In this document: piece by piece, positions 11,201 through 26,200 of the stretch
Position numbering within the stretch: position 1 is the first letter of the stretch
How the letters are laid out: the number at the start of each line of letters is the position of its first letter
Assembly (NCBI GenBank): GCA_958299035.1
Contig: CATQJL010000112.1
Location: 12,190,880 to 12,254,879, forward strand
DNA: 64,000 bases
Source: Cylicocyclus nassatus
Lineage: Eukaryota > Nematoda > Chromadorea > Rhabditida > Strongylidae
Reading direction: 5' to 3'
Notes under the pieces: generated by a model
Seen by the model: only the letters and a program-made list of their open reading frames with translations
Told to the model about the DNA's origin: nothing
Database searches by the model: none
Made by a program: the position numbers and the translations under genes

Positions 11201-14200
11201 AATATGGATGGAATGATCCCACTTATTATTGTCCAAGTTCGACTCTCGATTAATCTCGGCATGTTGCAGATGCTTGTTGTGGCTTGTTTAGCTGAACACC
11301 GGGATTGGTATATCCTTTATTCGACTAACGTTTCGGCGGTATCGCCTTCTTCAGAGTCTGAAACTATCGAATGCATAAGTCAACTATCCTATCAAAAACC
11401 GCCTCAAGACTCAGGAAGACGAACAATGCGTGAGTGAACCAAGAACTCGAAAGTGAATGCAGGATTAAACTAATGCTTACCTAAACAGATGCCGACAAAG
11501 TGGTATTGCAGATCACTATACCAGTAACTGAACTCTTATTTTCTTATATACTTATTACTTATGCATTCGATAATTTCAGACTCTGAAGAAGGCGATATAC
11601 CGATCCCACTTAGGTTCGAAGGAATGGAAATATAGTAAGATGCATGTGAAAAAAAATAGCAACCGCTCATCAGAGAGTCGCCTTCCGGCATTTTTCTTCT
11701 AACATCAAACTTAAGGGTTAAAGCAAGTAGTTGCAGTCCTCAAAAGCTGTGAATGCAGCTTTCGATTCAGCATAAAAGCTCATTGGCTCAAAGATAAGTG
11801 CAGTGCGCTTTCTCAAGAGAATTACTTTTGGAAGACTGTCCATCCACCGCCATTATCCATGCTGCAATAAACATTGTGCGAAGTTCCATTGAGCGAGATG
11901 CTGTATACTCCGCTGCTGAAAAGTTGAACCTCAAATGTTAAATTCAAAATCAATAACATACGCTCACTCTTTGTAACCCGCTTTGTACCAGTCAGCACAG
12001 TCTGTCATTTCCTGAGGTACTTCACATGCGAAGCAGGGTACAGACCTCGTGGAACCATCAGTTTTCCAGAAACCTCGATATGTGTGAAGTTTTTACAACA
12101 TATAGTGAGTTCATGATCAATAATGCATCGTACCTGTATTCGGATCTACATAGATGTAAACGGTGTTACTATAATATGGTTCACCTACAATGTTAGATAT
12201 CACAGAAGCAGATAAACAGAAAGCCAAACAGTATGAGGTTCAACCCCCTCTTCAAAGTTCCGTCGTGTTCTACTTTTTTGCAGTATGAGAAATTACGAGC
12301 AACTGCAAAAAAGTACCAGTTGCCCAGAAAGAGTAGTCAAAACGTGTGCCATCAGTCCAGGAACCTTTGTAGCTGGAAGTTGAGCCGCCAATCCAGATGG
12401 TACTGCAGCTACTGGACAAGCCCAGCTCTAAATACTAAAATTATCAGCAAAAAAATCTGGTATGTGGAAGCTTTGAACAGATAGTCTCATTGGTAAACTC
12501 AAACTACTAACTGCAGACTTATAGCGGTTCACAAAATGCGGCACAAAGTAACCGGGTACAATCCTCTCCCTTGGTCCCTTCTCACTAAGGGCTGCTTGCA
12601 ACAATCCTGCTGAGTAGGGGAACGCAGATTGAAAGAAGCTTTACATTCGGAAGCTTCAGATATCTAGATATCACTGCTTGTCCAACTATAACCATTCCTG
12701 TTACCCAAAGCCTCGCCGCCTTTCCTTGCAGGATTAGTTAGCACCCCCAAGGGGCCTTCGCACCTTTCAGACGGCCATTTCGAGTTGTGCAGGCCTGGAG
12801 AATAGTCTCAATGTGTTCTGCTAAATGGATGAATAATGACGGATGGAAGGTGACGGATGAGCAGTTATGAAGTCTAGTTGTGGGCATCGCTTTGTCAGAA
12901 CCAAAGATACTTCCTTTTTCTCGACTTTCAGCCAGAAAATGTATATGTAGGTATTTCTGATATGAAAACATATCCATTGAGCAAGTTGCACAAGTGCAAT
13001 TTTTGATGAAGTAATTTTTTCGGATTTTCGGGCAGTTGGATTTTTCTAGTTTTTGGCTACAAATTCTCGCTAATCAAATTTGATGCAACTTTCAGGCACT
13101 ACCTTGTAGAGCTTGCTGTGCTCTATCAAATCAAACCACAGAATCTATCCAGAATAAGCGGAATTTGACTTACTGCGGTTCAGAACGGTTTTGAAGCTAG
13201 ATCTTGACTTATTAACCGAATAATTTGAGCCTTTCATCAATTCTAAGCAACTTTTTCATAGAGTTTGAGTGCGTTTCCAATACTGAAATTTATTTTTTTG
13301 AATTCATGTTTTGGTGCTTTTCAAGATAATGAATGATAAGAAAGACCTTTTTTGGAGAGATTTGTTGATAATGATTATCAGCTGAAATTTTGTAAATTTT
13401 CTGTTAGCATGCCAAAACGATTCTGACCTATTATATAGGTCTGCCAAAGTTCTCGCCTAAATCAAAGAAAATTCAATCACTTACTAAGGTTTAAACCTAA
13501 GTTCATGGCTTCTTCAGAAAAAGAAGTGAGTTTTGCGAGACGGTTATCCCAATTCATCTTTTTGTTGACACCTCAGAGAAACAAGTTTGCAAAGATTGCA
13601 CTGCAAATTTCGTCTTGAGTCTTTGTAAATAGTGCCAAAGTGGTAGTGGTAGTGAAAAATGGCGATAGTTATCCTCAAAAAATCTTTGAAACGTTCATAG
13701 CATTGCTCCGTACGTTTTGCAAGCTTTAATCTATGGTAATGCGGAAACAAAAACCGTGAAAATCCTTTGCAGTGAAAATCAACTTATCAACGCATTTTCT
13801 TCACAAAACACAGTTTCAAACCAAAAATATATTCACTATTTATCAAGAGTACTATAAGGTTTTTTTGGGGGGTTTCAAAGTGTCTTTGCTTGTAAAGTGC
13901 AATAATTAGGAATTGCCAATTGCCTGGCAAGATGATGAATTTTCATGAATTTTTGTTGCATGTCTATGCTATTCCCCAGGCCGTAGGCTCCGAATGAGAC
14001 CAGTGAAGGAGTGGTGCGGGGCGGGATTTGATCTCTGTTAAATATTGGGGATTATAGAAAACTCCAATACATTGATAAGCCATTGGTTCTTACCAAGAAC
14101 ATGCTTAAAACCATTGGGTTAGATAGCGTCCGACTTTGGATGTTTTTATTGATCGAAGGGAGAAAAGTGCTCCCAAAAAAAAAAGACAGTTGGATCGCCG

Positions 14201-17200
14201 GGGATCTCAGATGGGACGCAGGAGTTCCTAGCACCTCCATTCGCACCAGCATTCATACGCGAAGGTGCGAGGAGCCTTCTGGCTTCTTCTCGCACCCCGC
14301 TCGCGGATTTTTTGAGAAGCGATCAAGACTTTTCGGAACGGCGCTTGCTGAGTTCTCGATTCCTTAGAGATTCAGCAATATATCCGCAAAAGATAAGAGC
14401 GAAAAAATTCAACAGGCGGTCTCCCAAAAACTCGCTGAGCATTTTCCTGGAATTTGCGAGCGGAATGCAAATTGTCAGCAACGCGTATTTTCCAGCGCCC
14501 GCCTGCCCCCGGCAATGTCTGGGTCAGGGTGCCTTCATACCGCGCTCGCAGCCGCCGCTAGCAGCCCATAACAGCAAGTAGCAGCCGCCAGCAGCCCGTA
14601 GCAGCCCGTAGCCGCCGCTGATGTTATCACACACAAAATCATCGCCGCCTATGCTTTTCACCTTCCACTCTTTTTTCTTCCTGCTGCCTACCGTATGTAC
14701 TTCGATCTCAAAAATTAGAGACTGCTACTGCTATACTTGTTTCCATTTTTGTCATTATCTTGTTGCCGTAGATTGGTTATCTTAGTGGTGCTCAATTTTT
14801 CTAGTAAATGAACCATAGAACCGCCAAAGTTTCATCGCGGTGTGATTTCCCTTCACTTTGGATGCGTCCAGTTTCTGTTTGTTTTATTTGTTTAATTTTT
14901 AAATATGGTTCTGCTTCAATCTTTTCCTTTGCTATCGGTGCTTATCTATATTGCAGTCACTACTTAGCAAGTTCGCCGAGTTTATTCGCGAGGTGAGTTC
15001 TTCCAACTCTGGATGCGTCCAGTTTCTGCAGGTATGCTATTTGTCTAATTTTTGATGAAACTACATGCTTGCGGCAACACCAAGAAAACGCTAAAGATAC
15101 GAAGGACGGATACAATCTAAGTAGTAAGAATCTGACGGTTTTGCATATGATAACGAAAGTGGCCAGCGGCGGCTACGGGCTGCTGGCGGCTGCTACGGGC
15201 TGCTATGGGCTCCTAGCGGCGGCTGCCGGCGCGGTATGAAGGCACCCTTACTTCTCGCTCCTTATATCATTGCAGTGAAGTATTGTAAAAGCACTTGTGG
15301 GTAGTTAGACACATGAAATCCAAAGCGCTGGAGTTTCAGGATATAAAGCTTTCTTCTAAGGGCCGCATGCGCTAACATCCCTGCTGGGGAGAGGGCCGCA
15401 GCTTAAGAGGAAGCTTCATATCCTGATGCTCCAAATATGTGGATTTCACGCTGCCTACCCATCCTTAAGTATCCCCACCGTCCTTCACTAAGAACATATC
15501 AAGCGTGAGCAAGAAGCTGTACACCGCATTTTCCAGCTTTTTGTACATCCTCTAATATTAGGTTGTAAATTATGTTCCCGGGCACTTTTAGAAATTTCAT
15601 TTCGATCGGACTTTGACACCAAGTTTTTTATACTGTTCAGTAGAGGAAAGCCTAAGGTTTTCAATACTGCTTGTGATTTTTATCGATGCCAAGACGTGTT
15701 TGACCTGCACATCAAGAAAGGAAATCTTTCCGACCATAAAAATCCCGCAATGTTTCTTCCTGCGCCCATTCTTCTGTGCATTTCAAAGAATTCCGTCCAA
15801 ATCATGGGTGATCTGATTGAGAGGAGCCTGTTAACTTCTGACACCAGCTGCACTCGAGTTTTGCGCTCAGAAATTGTAAGCTGTCAAACTTGCCTCAGAC
15901 TACAACTCATTTCGCAGCTGGCGTCGCTTCTGCGGAAATCGCCACGCCTCGATGATGGGTCCAAAAAATGTGCAAGGCATTACTCCGACAATATTCGCAG
16001 TAATCAAAGATTTGGTTCACCCTATGCAGAACGACAAGACTTCAAAGTCATTTACTCGAAAAATGGTGCTTTTTTAGGGGCAAAAAATGGTCGCTTTTTC
16101 AAACTTTCTGGAAAAAAAATTTTGCAGGTGGTCCTGCAAAAACATGAACGGCCCCTATTAGAGCTCCAGCAGACTGCCAAATAATTACAACATTTGAACT
16201 CTCCAGCTTTCATCGTGCCTGAGATAATGCTGCACAGATAGCGACGACCTTTTTCCCTTCTGGCATGCTGATGGACCGCACTGAGGTACTGAGAAGCCAG
16301 CAAGACAAATGTATGTTGAGGACAAAATTGTCTTTGCAATGAAGTTTGTAACTTCAAAAAAAAATCAATCTGCTCAAAGCAATTTGAAAAAAATTTTAGC
16401 AAGTGCCCGGGAACTTTCTTTACAACCTAACTAGCTGGCTTACCCGGCTCCGCCGTATCCGGACCAAACTTGGCACACATATACTTCGGGCCCCGGCGGG
16501 TGTCACAGTCCACTTTTCGTTATCGATCGATGTCGATTTTACCGATTTTTATCGATTTTTTGCAGAGTTCACCTACAGGGCTAGGAGTTGGCACAGGGGG
16601 GGGGGGAAGTGGGCATGGGGATTCCGAATACAATATTAGTTTTCAGAATTATCGATTACTTTTATTGATTTTATCGATTTTTTGTAAATTTTGACATGCG
16701 AGGCTGGGATTTTGCACAGGGGGGTAATCGAGCATGCTGATTACGAACACAATATTAGTTTTCAGGATCGTCCATTACTTTTATCGATTTTATCGATTTT
16801 TTTGTAAAGTTTGACCTGCGGGGCTGGGAGTTTGCACAGGGGGGTGATCGAGCATGCTGATCATCCCCAAGGGGGGTGATCAGCATGCTCGATTACCCCC
16901 CTGTGCCAACTCCCAGCCCCCTAGCTCAAACTTTGCAAAAAAATCGATAAAATCGATAAAAGTTCGATAATTTCGAAAACCAATATTGTATTCGGAATCC
17001 CCATGCTCGATTACCTCCCTGTGCCAACTCCCAGCCCCGTAGCTCAAACTTTGCAAAAAAATCGATAAAATCGATAAAAGTAATCGATAATCCTGAAAAC
17101 CAATATTGTATTCGGAATCCCCATGCTCGATTACCCCCCCCCCCTCCTGTGCCAACTCCCAGCCCCGTAGGTGAATTCAGCAAAAAATCGATAAAAATCG

Positions 17201-20200
17201 ATAAAATTGATATCGATCGATGACGAAAAGTAGCCTATGACACCCGCCCGGCCCCGAAGGGTATGTGTGACAAGTTTGGTCCGGATCGGTTAAGAAATAA
17301 AATTTTCTATTCGGAACATACGTACATACAGACATACATACATACATACATACATACAGACAAACAGACATTCAGCTTTATATATAAGATAATTCCCCGC
17401 GCCCAACCATCTTTTTTTCAAAGTCATTTTTGTTCCTTTGAAAATAACGAAAACCTTCCAAAGTTGTACTATCTAACCCAATAGTGCTAAGCAAGTTGCT
17501 GATAAGAACAAATGATTTTTTGAAATATTGATAAATATATACAAAAACGCATAGTTTTGGAATGTTTTTTTGACCTTGAAAGAAGGAAAATAACTTTAAA
17601 GAAGAGACGGTTGGCAGCTGGGGATCATTAGGAGATTATCATGGAGAAAGCTGGAAATTGCGGCCTATATAGCTTCTTGTCCCTGTTCAATATGTTCGGG
17701 ATGGTAGGAACACTCACGGATAGGTAGACAGCCCGAGTCCAGATATCTGGAACTTCAGCATATGAAGCTTTCTCTTGATGCTATCCTCTTCCCAGCTAGA
17801 ATGGTCTGCATGCGCCCTAAGCTGCGTCCCCTCCCTAGCGGGATGTTAATGCGATCGGGCTTAGGACCTAGAATCTGTGAGGAGAAAGTAAAAGCGCATT
17901 ACGTCTAGCTAACTATCAACAAAAGCATTCCTTTTCAAACCAAGGTGTCAAGCCTTTGTAAGAAGCAAGTGAAACGGTGAAATTTTTTCCTTTTGTCATT
18001 AGCTGCTTCTCTTAAGGGATGTAAGTTAAAAGGCGCGCGTTTGTGCAGTCGTCATTACCATACTGGATTCCTACTCCACAGAAACAATAATCTCAGATTG
18101 GTTTTGGTTTTGTCAATGGATACGAAAGTGCAGTGGATTATACTTACAAAACAAATTTATGCTTCTTTCCTAATTCTCTTGTATAATGACCATCAAATCA
18201 ATACGCGCCTTTCTGCCTGTATTGCGACCGAGTCAAGCAAGCTTTTGAAACTTCAAAATTATTATTACGATAACAGAGATAAAGAGTGTATGGCCAGAAT
18301 TGAGCAAGCCAACTTCATTATCTTCATAAATTTTCTAGCAAAAAAAAAACTGGTAACCGCGCTCATTCACAATGAGGTGAATATTTATAGAAGCGCATTT
18401 GGATGCTGGTTCGAAAAGTGCCTTCCATTCTGCGAAAGGATTACCCGGAGCTGGAATTATGATTTTTTTCAATTAAAATGCACTAACGAACGCTCAAATA
18501 AATCAATGCAAAATTTTCTTGCTTTTTTCGACTGGTAGCTTTGGATCAGTTGGTTTAAGTACCATAGTTCTCTTCCTAAGATTTCATTTTATAGCAACAA
18601 GCACCAAATTGGTTTGATTACTGATAATTTCGATTGTCCAAAAATGCACAAGTTTTTATCAAAAACAAGTTCATATTCATCAAAAGACCGTTTCGCAAAG
18701 CGAGGCCGGTTTGGAATCTGCGTTACGAGTTGAGTCTTGCGGTGTACATTTAATCTTGAATGGCCACGGTTACCAATTATTCTTCCCTCTTAATTCATAT
18801 GAAACTTTACGTTGTCATATAAGTCTTGTTATATAATATCTTGAAGTTCTACCGCAGTAAGCCACAGCGGTCTTGTTTCTAACACGTCTCGAACGGGTGC
18901 TGCACATGGTGCAGCACGCTTTTTGAGGTATCTTTTTCAACATTTCAAGGAGGGTGTGTGAGTGAGAAAGGGTGATGCGCAATGCAGGGCGTCTCGCCGT
19001 ACTAATTCGAAGATCTTGTCTTTTGTGATAACAAATTTCAACATTGCGCATTAGCAGTAGTGAGGAAATGCGCTGGCCAGCTAGGTCAGGATAGCACGTT
19101 GTTCGTGTTTTCCGCCGCATTCTTTAGCTTTAGAATTTATCTTCGGTTTCGCGCTTAAGCGAGGTTCACAAAAATGCCTTCATTCACCGCAGAATCTTTA
19201 GATCTTCCAGCTGGCCAAAACGCTATTTGCAGTGCATTGAATTTTCTGCAGCGTTGTGAGAGCGACCAGATCTTATGCATGCAGGCTCAAAGATGGCTTT
19301 TGACACTGCATTCCTTTGACCGATTAATCGCATGGATTATGTAAAACTGCATATGTCAAAGAGCAGATGCACCAATATTACACGCCTACATCTCTGTGTA
19401 CTTACACCGCTATTTTTATTGAAGGCAGTGTTTCGACAAAGTGATGGATACTGGGGTTTTACAACGTTGCAACGACAGCCTCTCAACTAATGAGCATTTG
19501 GAAAACATAAGATTACTCCGGATGTCTTCCTAACTCCACCTCCACAGTCCGGACTCCGCCTACTTACATGTATTTTCCAGCGCATGCAGCCATTGAGAGC
19601 TTTGAAAACGGTCCTTTTTGATAGGTCCAGCATGGCGAGAAGGCTGCGAAAAGTTGAAAGAGCAAATTTGAACCAACAATGTTTTTAGCGTGGAAGTGCC
19701 GGTCTAGAGGTGAAGGAAGTCCGTTGCTACTATATCCGCAAATTGAAATCAAAATGGAGCATGAATACAAATATTATAACATTAAGCCGGCTTGCTGTAT
19801 AGTATACGAGCTTGCGACCCGGGTTCCCCTCCGGTTTTGAGCCAGTTCATTGTGTGCTTGACCCTCTCACGTAGCGAAACTTATTCTTCTTTCAATTCAG
19901 ATTCGTCTTGGGTTCATTCCTACCGTCCTTACCATGTCTTGATGACCAGATAAAAATGAGCTTTACCGCATATTCTTCATGACTATGTGGAATGTGCACA
20001 AACATACAAATTTTCTGCTTTATATATATAGAGATTATGGGAAAATGGGAAAATGATCCGGTCGTGGATGGCAAAATTTCAGTTCCTTAGAAGTACATAA
20101 ACTATTCAGTAAATTCATAGAAGGGATTAATGAGAGGCGAAATAGCCAATGTTTTCCATCGGGGTTAAAAACATACGTATGCAAAGTATAAGCTCAAAAA

Positions 20201-23200
20201 ATTCAAGCATAACGCCTCTAGTCATATATACTTCGCACACACGTCGAATTCTTCGCTTTATATATTTAAAGAATTGTGAATGACACATGGTCATTCATTT
20301 TGTTAAACAAGGTGCAAACTTACCTTGTAGATTGCGATTGTCGAATTGGCTATGTATAGAGGCGAGATGTCCTCCACGAGCAACGCAAAACGCTTCGGCA
20401 TCATCCCAATTCCTATTGTGAAATATGCAAAAACTTGTTTTTTTTTTCATAAAACACAAAAGTTTGAAAGAAACATCAAGGCTCGTTATCTTGACGTTAT
20501 CTGTATCTCACAAGGTTTACTTTATGAACAGTTTATTTCGCCTCACGTTTCGGCAACAGGTGCCTTCAAAGACCTAAAATCAAGTCAGTCACATGAATTT
20601 ACATTGCACATTTCACAAGGTATTCGTCCGAGACAAACATAGCCATTTTAGGTCAATGACTTATCAGAATCACCATGCGGTCCGACAATGCCTTGCTCAT
20701 TCACTAGTGACGAAAGAGTGGATGTAGTCGCACTAGATTTGGTGAATTAGTGGTGAGATACTCATTTTGGCAGAAGGATAGGAATGGCATTAGATCACTA
20801 GTGGTTGGAAGCATCTTCGGCTTCTAGATTCGTATGGAAGTGGAGTCGAGGTAATGCAAAACATAGCTGTTTTTGATTTCGTATTCTCTTACGAGAGAAT
20901 ACGAAAACTAATGCTGTGACGTGAACGTTCAGCAAGTTTATCCTTGTCACCCGTAGGGGCAAACGATGAGACTCGAGGGGTACAAAATGTGTCACGTAAT
21001 CTTTTGCGTACAAAATGTCGTCGATGTTCTTTGAGGTACATTTACGAATGCAACATCTGATCCCAACCGTGGTTGTACCTGGACCCTTTTATAAAGCATG
21101 TGTTACCCTATCAAATATGAGTGGTGACTTGGTTAGGATCATGACCCCAGATGCGTCATTTACAGGCGTCTTTCTTGAATTTTTGATTTTTTCGAAAAGT
21201 AGCCGTATTTTTGCCAGTTTTCAGAATTTCTGTCAATCACTCTCGCCGCTGCTGCTTGTTGTTTTGATTATAGTTAAGTAAAAACGCGTCTGACTAAAGT
21301 TGAATGTGCGTGTAAAAGATTATTTGCAGCGTTCTTCGCGATACCGTCACTCAAAGTGTACGCCGCGGGTGTGTGCCCTTTAGAACCGCTCTGACCCAGC
21401 GACAATAGGCCTGCTCCACGGCCACTGAGGCGCGCGCATGCGGTGCGTGCTTGGCACCGCTCAGAATGGACGAGCTGTCTGCCCAACATTTTCCACTATC
21501 TTTTCGAAAGTTATTTTGGCTCTTATTCGTCCAATTTACGTTTGATTGATCTGATGTTAACATATTCTGACTGCTGATATTCTGCTAATCAATTCTATTG
21601 TATACTACTTGGAAAGTTCCTTTTCCTTAAGCTTGTTCTCATGGTTTATGTGACATGAGCCTTGCTTAGAGATCTAGAACTTCCAAAAACTATTCTATTA
21701 CTATTCTGCTGTATTCCTATTCACCATTCTATGCTACCGCTAGACTTTAATTCGATTGGAATGCGTCGGTAAGTACTTAAAAGGTTTTGTGTCATATGTT
21801 AAGTTCGGTTTGTTTCTTCATTGTTGTTTTATTCATGAACCTTGCGTGAAGAGCTAGAACAATCAAGCTATGCATGAATTATCTTTTCCTACCATGATTT
21901 GGCACTATTCATTTCGCACTTCTACTGTAATCTGCATCTGGGTCAGAGGTGTACATCTCTCAATGCCTTTGGGAGGTTTATGACGTGCGAAAGTCTCACC
22001 GTGCCAAGCAGAAGCATATAAAAAGGGTACTTAAACAGTATGATCAACATAATCTTTGTTTGCTTTCGAGTCATCATGCTATTTCACAAGTTTTACATTG
22101 TTCCTGACAACTCACGCAATGAAAGTCATGTTCAAAATGCTTCTACCCCGCAAGCTACCTTGCGCCCTCTCCTTCCACGTCCAGCTTCTACCCAGCTTGT
22201 GGTTCAAGCCTGCGCACCTCTTTATGTGCAAAAAATAATGCCAACAAGTCCTCTTTTGATGCAATCTCCAGCTCCTCAAAGGCTTCTGATGGAAACACAA
22301 GCGTCAGATAGGCTTCTTTTGCAAACGCCGCAGCCGGATAGCCTTCTCGTACAAACTTCAGAGGCTTCCACAACTTTGACAGCACAATCGAGCTTCAGCT
22401 TCTCAAGCCCAGTACCAGCGCAGCCCCCACAATCACCTCCATTTAGCTACACCTTTTCAGCCCAGTACCAGCGCAGCCTTCTAGTAGCATATCCTCCCAG
22501 CCCGCAGCTTCTTCATCTGCTCCTTCATCTAATCTTTCAGATATAACCATATATCAAGGAGAACGACAGGTAAGTAAATTTGGGAGGCACTATGTGCTAA
22601 TATACCGAATTCAAGGGGGGTCTAGGTGTTACGCATTCGCTCTACACAAGAGGAAGAAGTTCTGTAAGGCCTTCAAGTGCATGTATTGTGCTAAAGTAGG
22701 ATATCACACTCAAGTAGATGTAAGTTGTCTACAGCGTAGATGTAATGTCGATCTTGTGCTCTAGGTAGTCGATGACGAATTCGCAGTAGACCCTTGTATG
22801 TTGCCGCACCACTGCATTCCTAAGAAGTATAAAGCGAACTATGTGCAACGCTTTATGTACGAAAACCTCCAGAAGATCCGAAGCGATCCTAATTTCGAAG
22901 ATGCAGTGGTCAGAAAAATTTGGCAGGATATGCTTGACGCTCTCCCCCTCCTGCGGTACTACACTAGAGAAGAAGTCGAAGAAATTATGGACGAATTTTA
23001 TGATATTGGCTACAGCAAGAGAAGAAGAACGATAGCCAAGCCAGTAAAATTCGAAAACAGTCGGATTCACACTGTACCTTAGGGCTGTGCAAAGTCATGA
23101 TTTACCGAGGACTACTCTTGAAAACCAGCCCGACGATCTGACGAAGTTGGATGATGGAACACAGTTTCTGCAGTTGAAGCTACCGAGCTTATACGTATAT

Positions 23201-26200
23201 TATTCGAGGAAAACCATACAGAAAGCCGTAGAGAATGAACTTGTTGCCCTAGTCGCGGATGGGATACACAAACTCCCTCCAGAAGAGCTTGGCAAGGACG
23301 GCCAACTGTATACCATCCATGGAGTTTGTAATGGTGGTATTGGTAAGTCACCATAGAGTACTTCGACGAAGAAAACTACTTCGTTCTAGACGTCCCACTG
23401 GTACACGTACTTATGAAAAGAAAAAATCAGTCCGTATACGACAAAGTGTTCAGAATGGTCAAAGAGGAGTTAGTAAACTACGATGTGAATCTTGAACATC
23501 TGCGAATCGTCATCGACTTTGAGCGTGCAGTATTGGCCTCTATTAGAGTGAGTGACAGTACTCTACAACAATGCATAAGCACACAAAGCATTACAGAAGC
23601 TTTTCCCCCCTCAATGTGTTGAGGGTTGCGGTTTTCACCTCGCTCAAGCGTGGAACCGGAAAGCGCTATCTCCAGGCCTGAAGCCCTCTGAAAAAGCCAC
23701 GAATCCAGGATTGGTGGATGGCGATAAAGGGACTGATTTTTCTCCCACCCCCAAAAAAATCCCAGCTCTTTTTCGTCCACCTTTGCTTAGAAGGGATCAG
23801 CCATCATCGGATCATCGAAGGTGATTACAAATGATAAAAACAGTGAAAAAATAATTGAATGACAACACCGGAGCTTAACAGCAGAGCAAACGAAAAAAGA
23901 ACCAAGACAAAGGATATTCTGAGCTAAAATAGTAATTTCTTATCAGGTTTCCGCCAAATCTCTGATTTTGGCAAAATGCCAAGACTCTACGGCGTAATGC
24001 GTCCAAAAGTGTACGAAGATGTGCGGCAAACAACTCGTCCAATTCTGCAGGTCTGGCGTCTCTCACGGCTAGGCTGCTCTTTCGCCTAGCCAGTCGCTGC
24101 CGCGGCCTCGACCAATCACAGGCGCGCGCTAATTACGCTGCCCGAGCTAGCGGTTCTAAAGGGCCGTCTCCCGTACGCCGCCCGTCAACATCAGCTCGGC
24201 ATTGAGGTACGTTAGACAATTTCCATCACCAATCCCCAGTTAAACTTATGTGCTGAGATTGCTTGATCATTATTCTAGAACTCGTCCAAATTGGAGTGAA
24301 CTATGGTCAATGCAAAAATAACGTCTGTTTTTTCAAGCTTATTTTTTAAACGACTTTTTTCCATTAAACTTTTTTTTCGATACAGTTTCTGCCATCATTG
24401 ATAGAGAAAAATTAGGTTTACATCCTTATTTGTGAGATTTTTACCAGCATTTTGCACAGCAGCACTCAATATCGAAATTTCATTGCTTTCACTTTCTTGG
24501 CCACAATTTGGACGCAGACAAACGAATTCTCTCAAAAACATGGCTACTGTATAAAATGGCTATTGTTTACCTGCTGCATACATAACTGGGGTTTTCGCAG
24601 ATTTCTGGGATGACAAATCGACGCCTCAAAATATCTCGCCGGTGACATTCTATGGGTCAAAAATTTTTCATGATTAAGGTAACAAAGCTTCGCTCATTCC
24701 TGTGAGCTTAAAATTGGGACACCTTGTTTACAATTTTTGCACAAAAATTTAGCCATTCTTGCACGAGAAATTCCAAATTCTTGTGACTTGACACTTTCAA
24801 GCCTACCAGAAATAGGGTCAAAAAGCGGCCAATTGTGGATTTTTATCTTTTCTTTCAGCAGCACTCATTCGTTAACGTTTATTCTATACCGTCGTAACTA
24901 CTGGCTCTCGGCCACAAAATAAGCTGGTTGCCAACACCTGTAATCTCTCAAAAGACGAGGTTCTCAAAAGAAAAGCCTTCGGTTTATGACGCACAGTATT
25001 CTTCTTGCAATATCAGTGCTTGCAAGTGCGCGCTAAGTTACCAAAAGTTTGCTGCTTCTAATGACCTTCGCTGCATCAAAAAATATGGAGAATGGACAAA
25101 GTTATAGCTTCTCAAAGTGAAAGTTGGCGAGACGGACATTTTTTTGCAACAACCTAATAATACTATTGTGATACGATAATTGATTCACCTGCAGTACATA
25201 GATGGACCTCTGATAGCAAGAGCTTTACAATTCTGCTCATATAGCAAACAGCGAGCATGGGTGGTTGCCCTTGATTTACTGCCAGCCCTCTTACTCGCGC
25301 ATCATGGGTTGTGCTAAGACTGTCCCATAATCTGTCTTCAGTGGAGGAAAGCACTGTAGGATCACCTGGAGTCGGTTTGGTTTTGCTTACTCACTGACCC
25401 AAAAAATCGACCGTGTTCGTCTTACATATATGAAGCTGAATGTCCGTTTTCTGTCTGTATGTATGTATGGGTGCACATATGTTTCAAATCGAAAATCCCG
25501 TTAATCTGGACCAAAATTTGCACACATAAACTCCGTGGAGGGGCAAATATCGCGAGCTACATTCGTTAGTGATCGACATCGATTTTGTCAGTTCTTGTGA
25601 ACTTTGAGCTACGAAGCTAGGAGTTGGCACGGGGGGGGGGGGGAGGGGAAAGGGGGGCAGGCGGAGGAGAGGGGAGAGGGGGGTAATGCTGATTACGAAC
25701 ACAATAAGCTCTAAAAACAATCTCTCGATCCTACAGATTTTGAGCTGTGGGCTGGGAGCTAGCACATAGTGGTAAGTGCGTGCTGAGTACGAAAATGCGA
25801 GAGGCCGGGAATAGACATGTAATGAGGCGGGGACAGGAAAGTGATTAAAAGAAATGTTATTGAATGGCAATTGTTATCATGCCGTAGTGCGAGGGACCGA
25901 GCGGAGCCAAGTATCCCAACTAGCTAGCTCTAGATATATCGAACAGCCATGTTTAAAGAAGAAGTAACCTGTAAACTATTTCGGTGACAGTCCTTTTTTC
26001 AAGCCTTCAAAAAAGGCATTTTTGCCAAACTGTGAGGCCAATTAAACTGTTGGTCAATTGACCCTGTATGGCGTAGAAAAGATAACTTTAGAAAGAGATG
26101 CTTAGGTTTTTACGGACAAATGTTATGATATATAATAAATAAATGTTCCTTGAAGTAAGAGCAACGACTTCTCTTTCGATGCAGAAAATTGAGCACTCAA

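Noticed and set aside
16403..17183. ORFs with repeated Gly-rich and FIDF patterns
   Set aside because: They follow the tandem units of the foldback element.
17993..18538. 181-codon plus-strand ORF
   Set aside because: No recognised domain, unremarkable AT-rich composition, no splice context and no second copy; chance length cannot be excluded.
20545..20575. Full hammerhead ribozyme at 20.55 kb
   Set aside because: The stem and GAAACG remain but the CUGANGA box is changed at two positions; probably an inactive relic.
25163..25354. Possible extra CTLD exon (QNCKALAIRG) on the minus strand
   Set aside because: Phases do not fit the candidate first exon of gene A, and the better-fitting exon is at 12764-12873.
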